Shown here: piece after piece, positions 63,455 through 64,000 of the stretch
How the letters are laid out: each line of letters opens with the position of its first letter
Position numbering within the stretch: position 1 is the first letter of the stretch
DNA from: Mycolicibacterium aurum
GTDB taxonomy: Bacteria; Actinomycetota; Actinomycetes; Mycobacteriales; Mycobacteriaceae
DNA length: 64,000 nucleotides
Direction of reading: 5' to 3'
Assembly: GCF_900637195.1 (NCBI RefSeq)
Contig: NZ_LR134356.1
Location: 620,001-684,000, forward strand
Position numbers and translations under genes: made by a program
The notes under the pieces: model-generated
Seen by the model: the letters and a program-made list of their open reading frames with translations, nothing else
Database searches by the model: none
What the model was told of the DNA's origin: nothing

Positions 63455-64000
63455 CTAGTGGACGGTGAAGAAGTCGACGAGCCCGCACGGCGCTCGGCCG
63501 TCGAGCATCAGCTCCAGGATGGCCCGGGAGTCCTTGGCTGATTCCGCGCTGCGGGGGAACATCGCGGCTTCGTATCCGGCGACCGCGGAGTCGGCATCGC
63601 CGGGGTGCGCGGCGAGCGCGGCCCCCAGTTCGGCGGCGTCGAACATCGCCAGGTTCGCGCCTTCACCACCGGGGGCCGTCAGGTGTGCCGCATCGCCGAG
63701 CAGCGTGACCCCGGGTGTGGGTGGCCAGCGATGACCGTCGGGCAGCGCGAAGATGGGACGCGGAGTGGGCGGTACGTCATGGTCGGTGATCAACGACGTG
63801 AGTTCCGGTGCCGACGGCGGCGAAGTCGATGTCGGCGATCCACTCCGCGGGGCGGTTCAACGCGACATACGTGTGCAGGACGTTGCCGGCCTCGCGATGG
63901 GCGATGATCCCCTGCCCCGGGGACAGGGCGTACATGGCTCCGCGTCCCACCGCCGCGGCGGCTGCTGGATGTCGCGCGTCGGCGTCATGCAGATACGTCT
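63455..64000 (-). pseudogene. FAD-dependent monooxygenase (TetX/PHBH-like) fragment, internally deleted and frameshifted
   Basis: The 5' part runs off the window. In one frame it reads YLHDADARHP, GRGAMYALSPGQGIIAHRE, HTYVALNRPAEWIADIDF. It then jumps to another frame at about 63811-63824: APELTSLITDHDVPP, PDGHRWPPTPGVTLLGDAAHLTAP, GGEGANLAMFDAAELG. The spacer of about 20 residues that TetX-like enzymes have between IDF and APEL is absent. A deletion that is not a multiple of three explains both facts. The FAD-binding GDAAH motif is kept. A weak ACACAC/GTGTGT inverted repeat (63435-63454) follows the stop. Confidence 0.75.

Overview
The window is high-GC actinobacterial DNA from a Mycolicibacterium-type (rapid-grower-like) mycobacterium. 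The evidence is an Hsp65-type groEL2 with two CIRCE boxes, the block AAA ATPase - pssA - psd - moeA2 - SDR (gene order of M. tuberculosis Rv0435c-Rv0439c), an S9 peptidase / DUF779 / small membrane proteins / lpdC / small membrane protein block (order of Rv0457c-Rv0463), F420-type and mycothiol-era enzyme families, GTG starts and 4-nt gene overlaps. Statements of homology come from recognising motifs and remembered gene order, not from a search.

Layout. 1-5924 (-): Mrp-type cation/proton antiporter operon (mrpA-B fusion, C, D, E, F and the start of G). 6043-8329: TrkA-like K+ regulatory subunit divergent from a CPA1 antiporter with a C-terminal RCK domain. 8407-14919 (-): DUF1707 membrane protein, CDC48-like ATPase, PS synthase, PS decarboxylase, MoeA, SDR. 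14925-16582: frameshifted FAD dehydrogenase. 16619-22316 (+): two bacterial PH-domain proteins, HAD phosphatase, F420 LLM oxidoreductase, SRPBCC protein, FAD monooxygenase. 22306-26727 (-): LuxR regulator, DEIH-box helicase, cupin, second SDR; then a TetR gene and groEL2 with a strong terminator.

29295-31559 is the accessory spot: a DUF559 gene broken by a 7-G run, followed by an IS30-family element (about 30218-31533) that appears to sit in the loop of an imperfect hairpin between convergent genes. 31569-43020 holds transport and catabolic enzymes (MHS transporter, quinone-oxidoreductase-like MDR, SDR, AhpD-like protein, D-aminoacylase-like amidohydrolase, VOC, DinB, PAP2, aldehyde dehydrogenase), PPK2, a membrane protein and DedA. 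42989-48360 (-) runs S9 peptidase, LpqN-like lipoprotein, membrane protein, DUF417/RclC-like protein, ECF sigma factor, zinc-type anti-sigma factor and crotonase.

48454-54113 is a catabolic cluster: a SnoaL-FMO fusion monooxygenase divergent from a butanediol-dehydrogenase-like ADH, an acetoin-reductase-like SDR, a GAF regulator and DUF779. The divergent promoter holds a symmetrical array of GTTGC/GCAAC boxes. 54888-59692 is a complete ABC peptide-type importer whose start codon lies inside a perfect inverted repeat. lpdC, a GGDEF cyclase, an alpha/beta hydrolase and a broken FAD monooxygenase close the window. No tRNA, rRNA or CRISPR array was seen, and no stretch over 300 bases lacks a gene.
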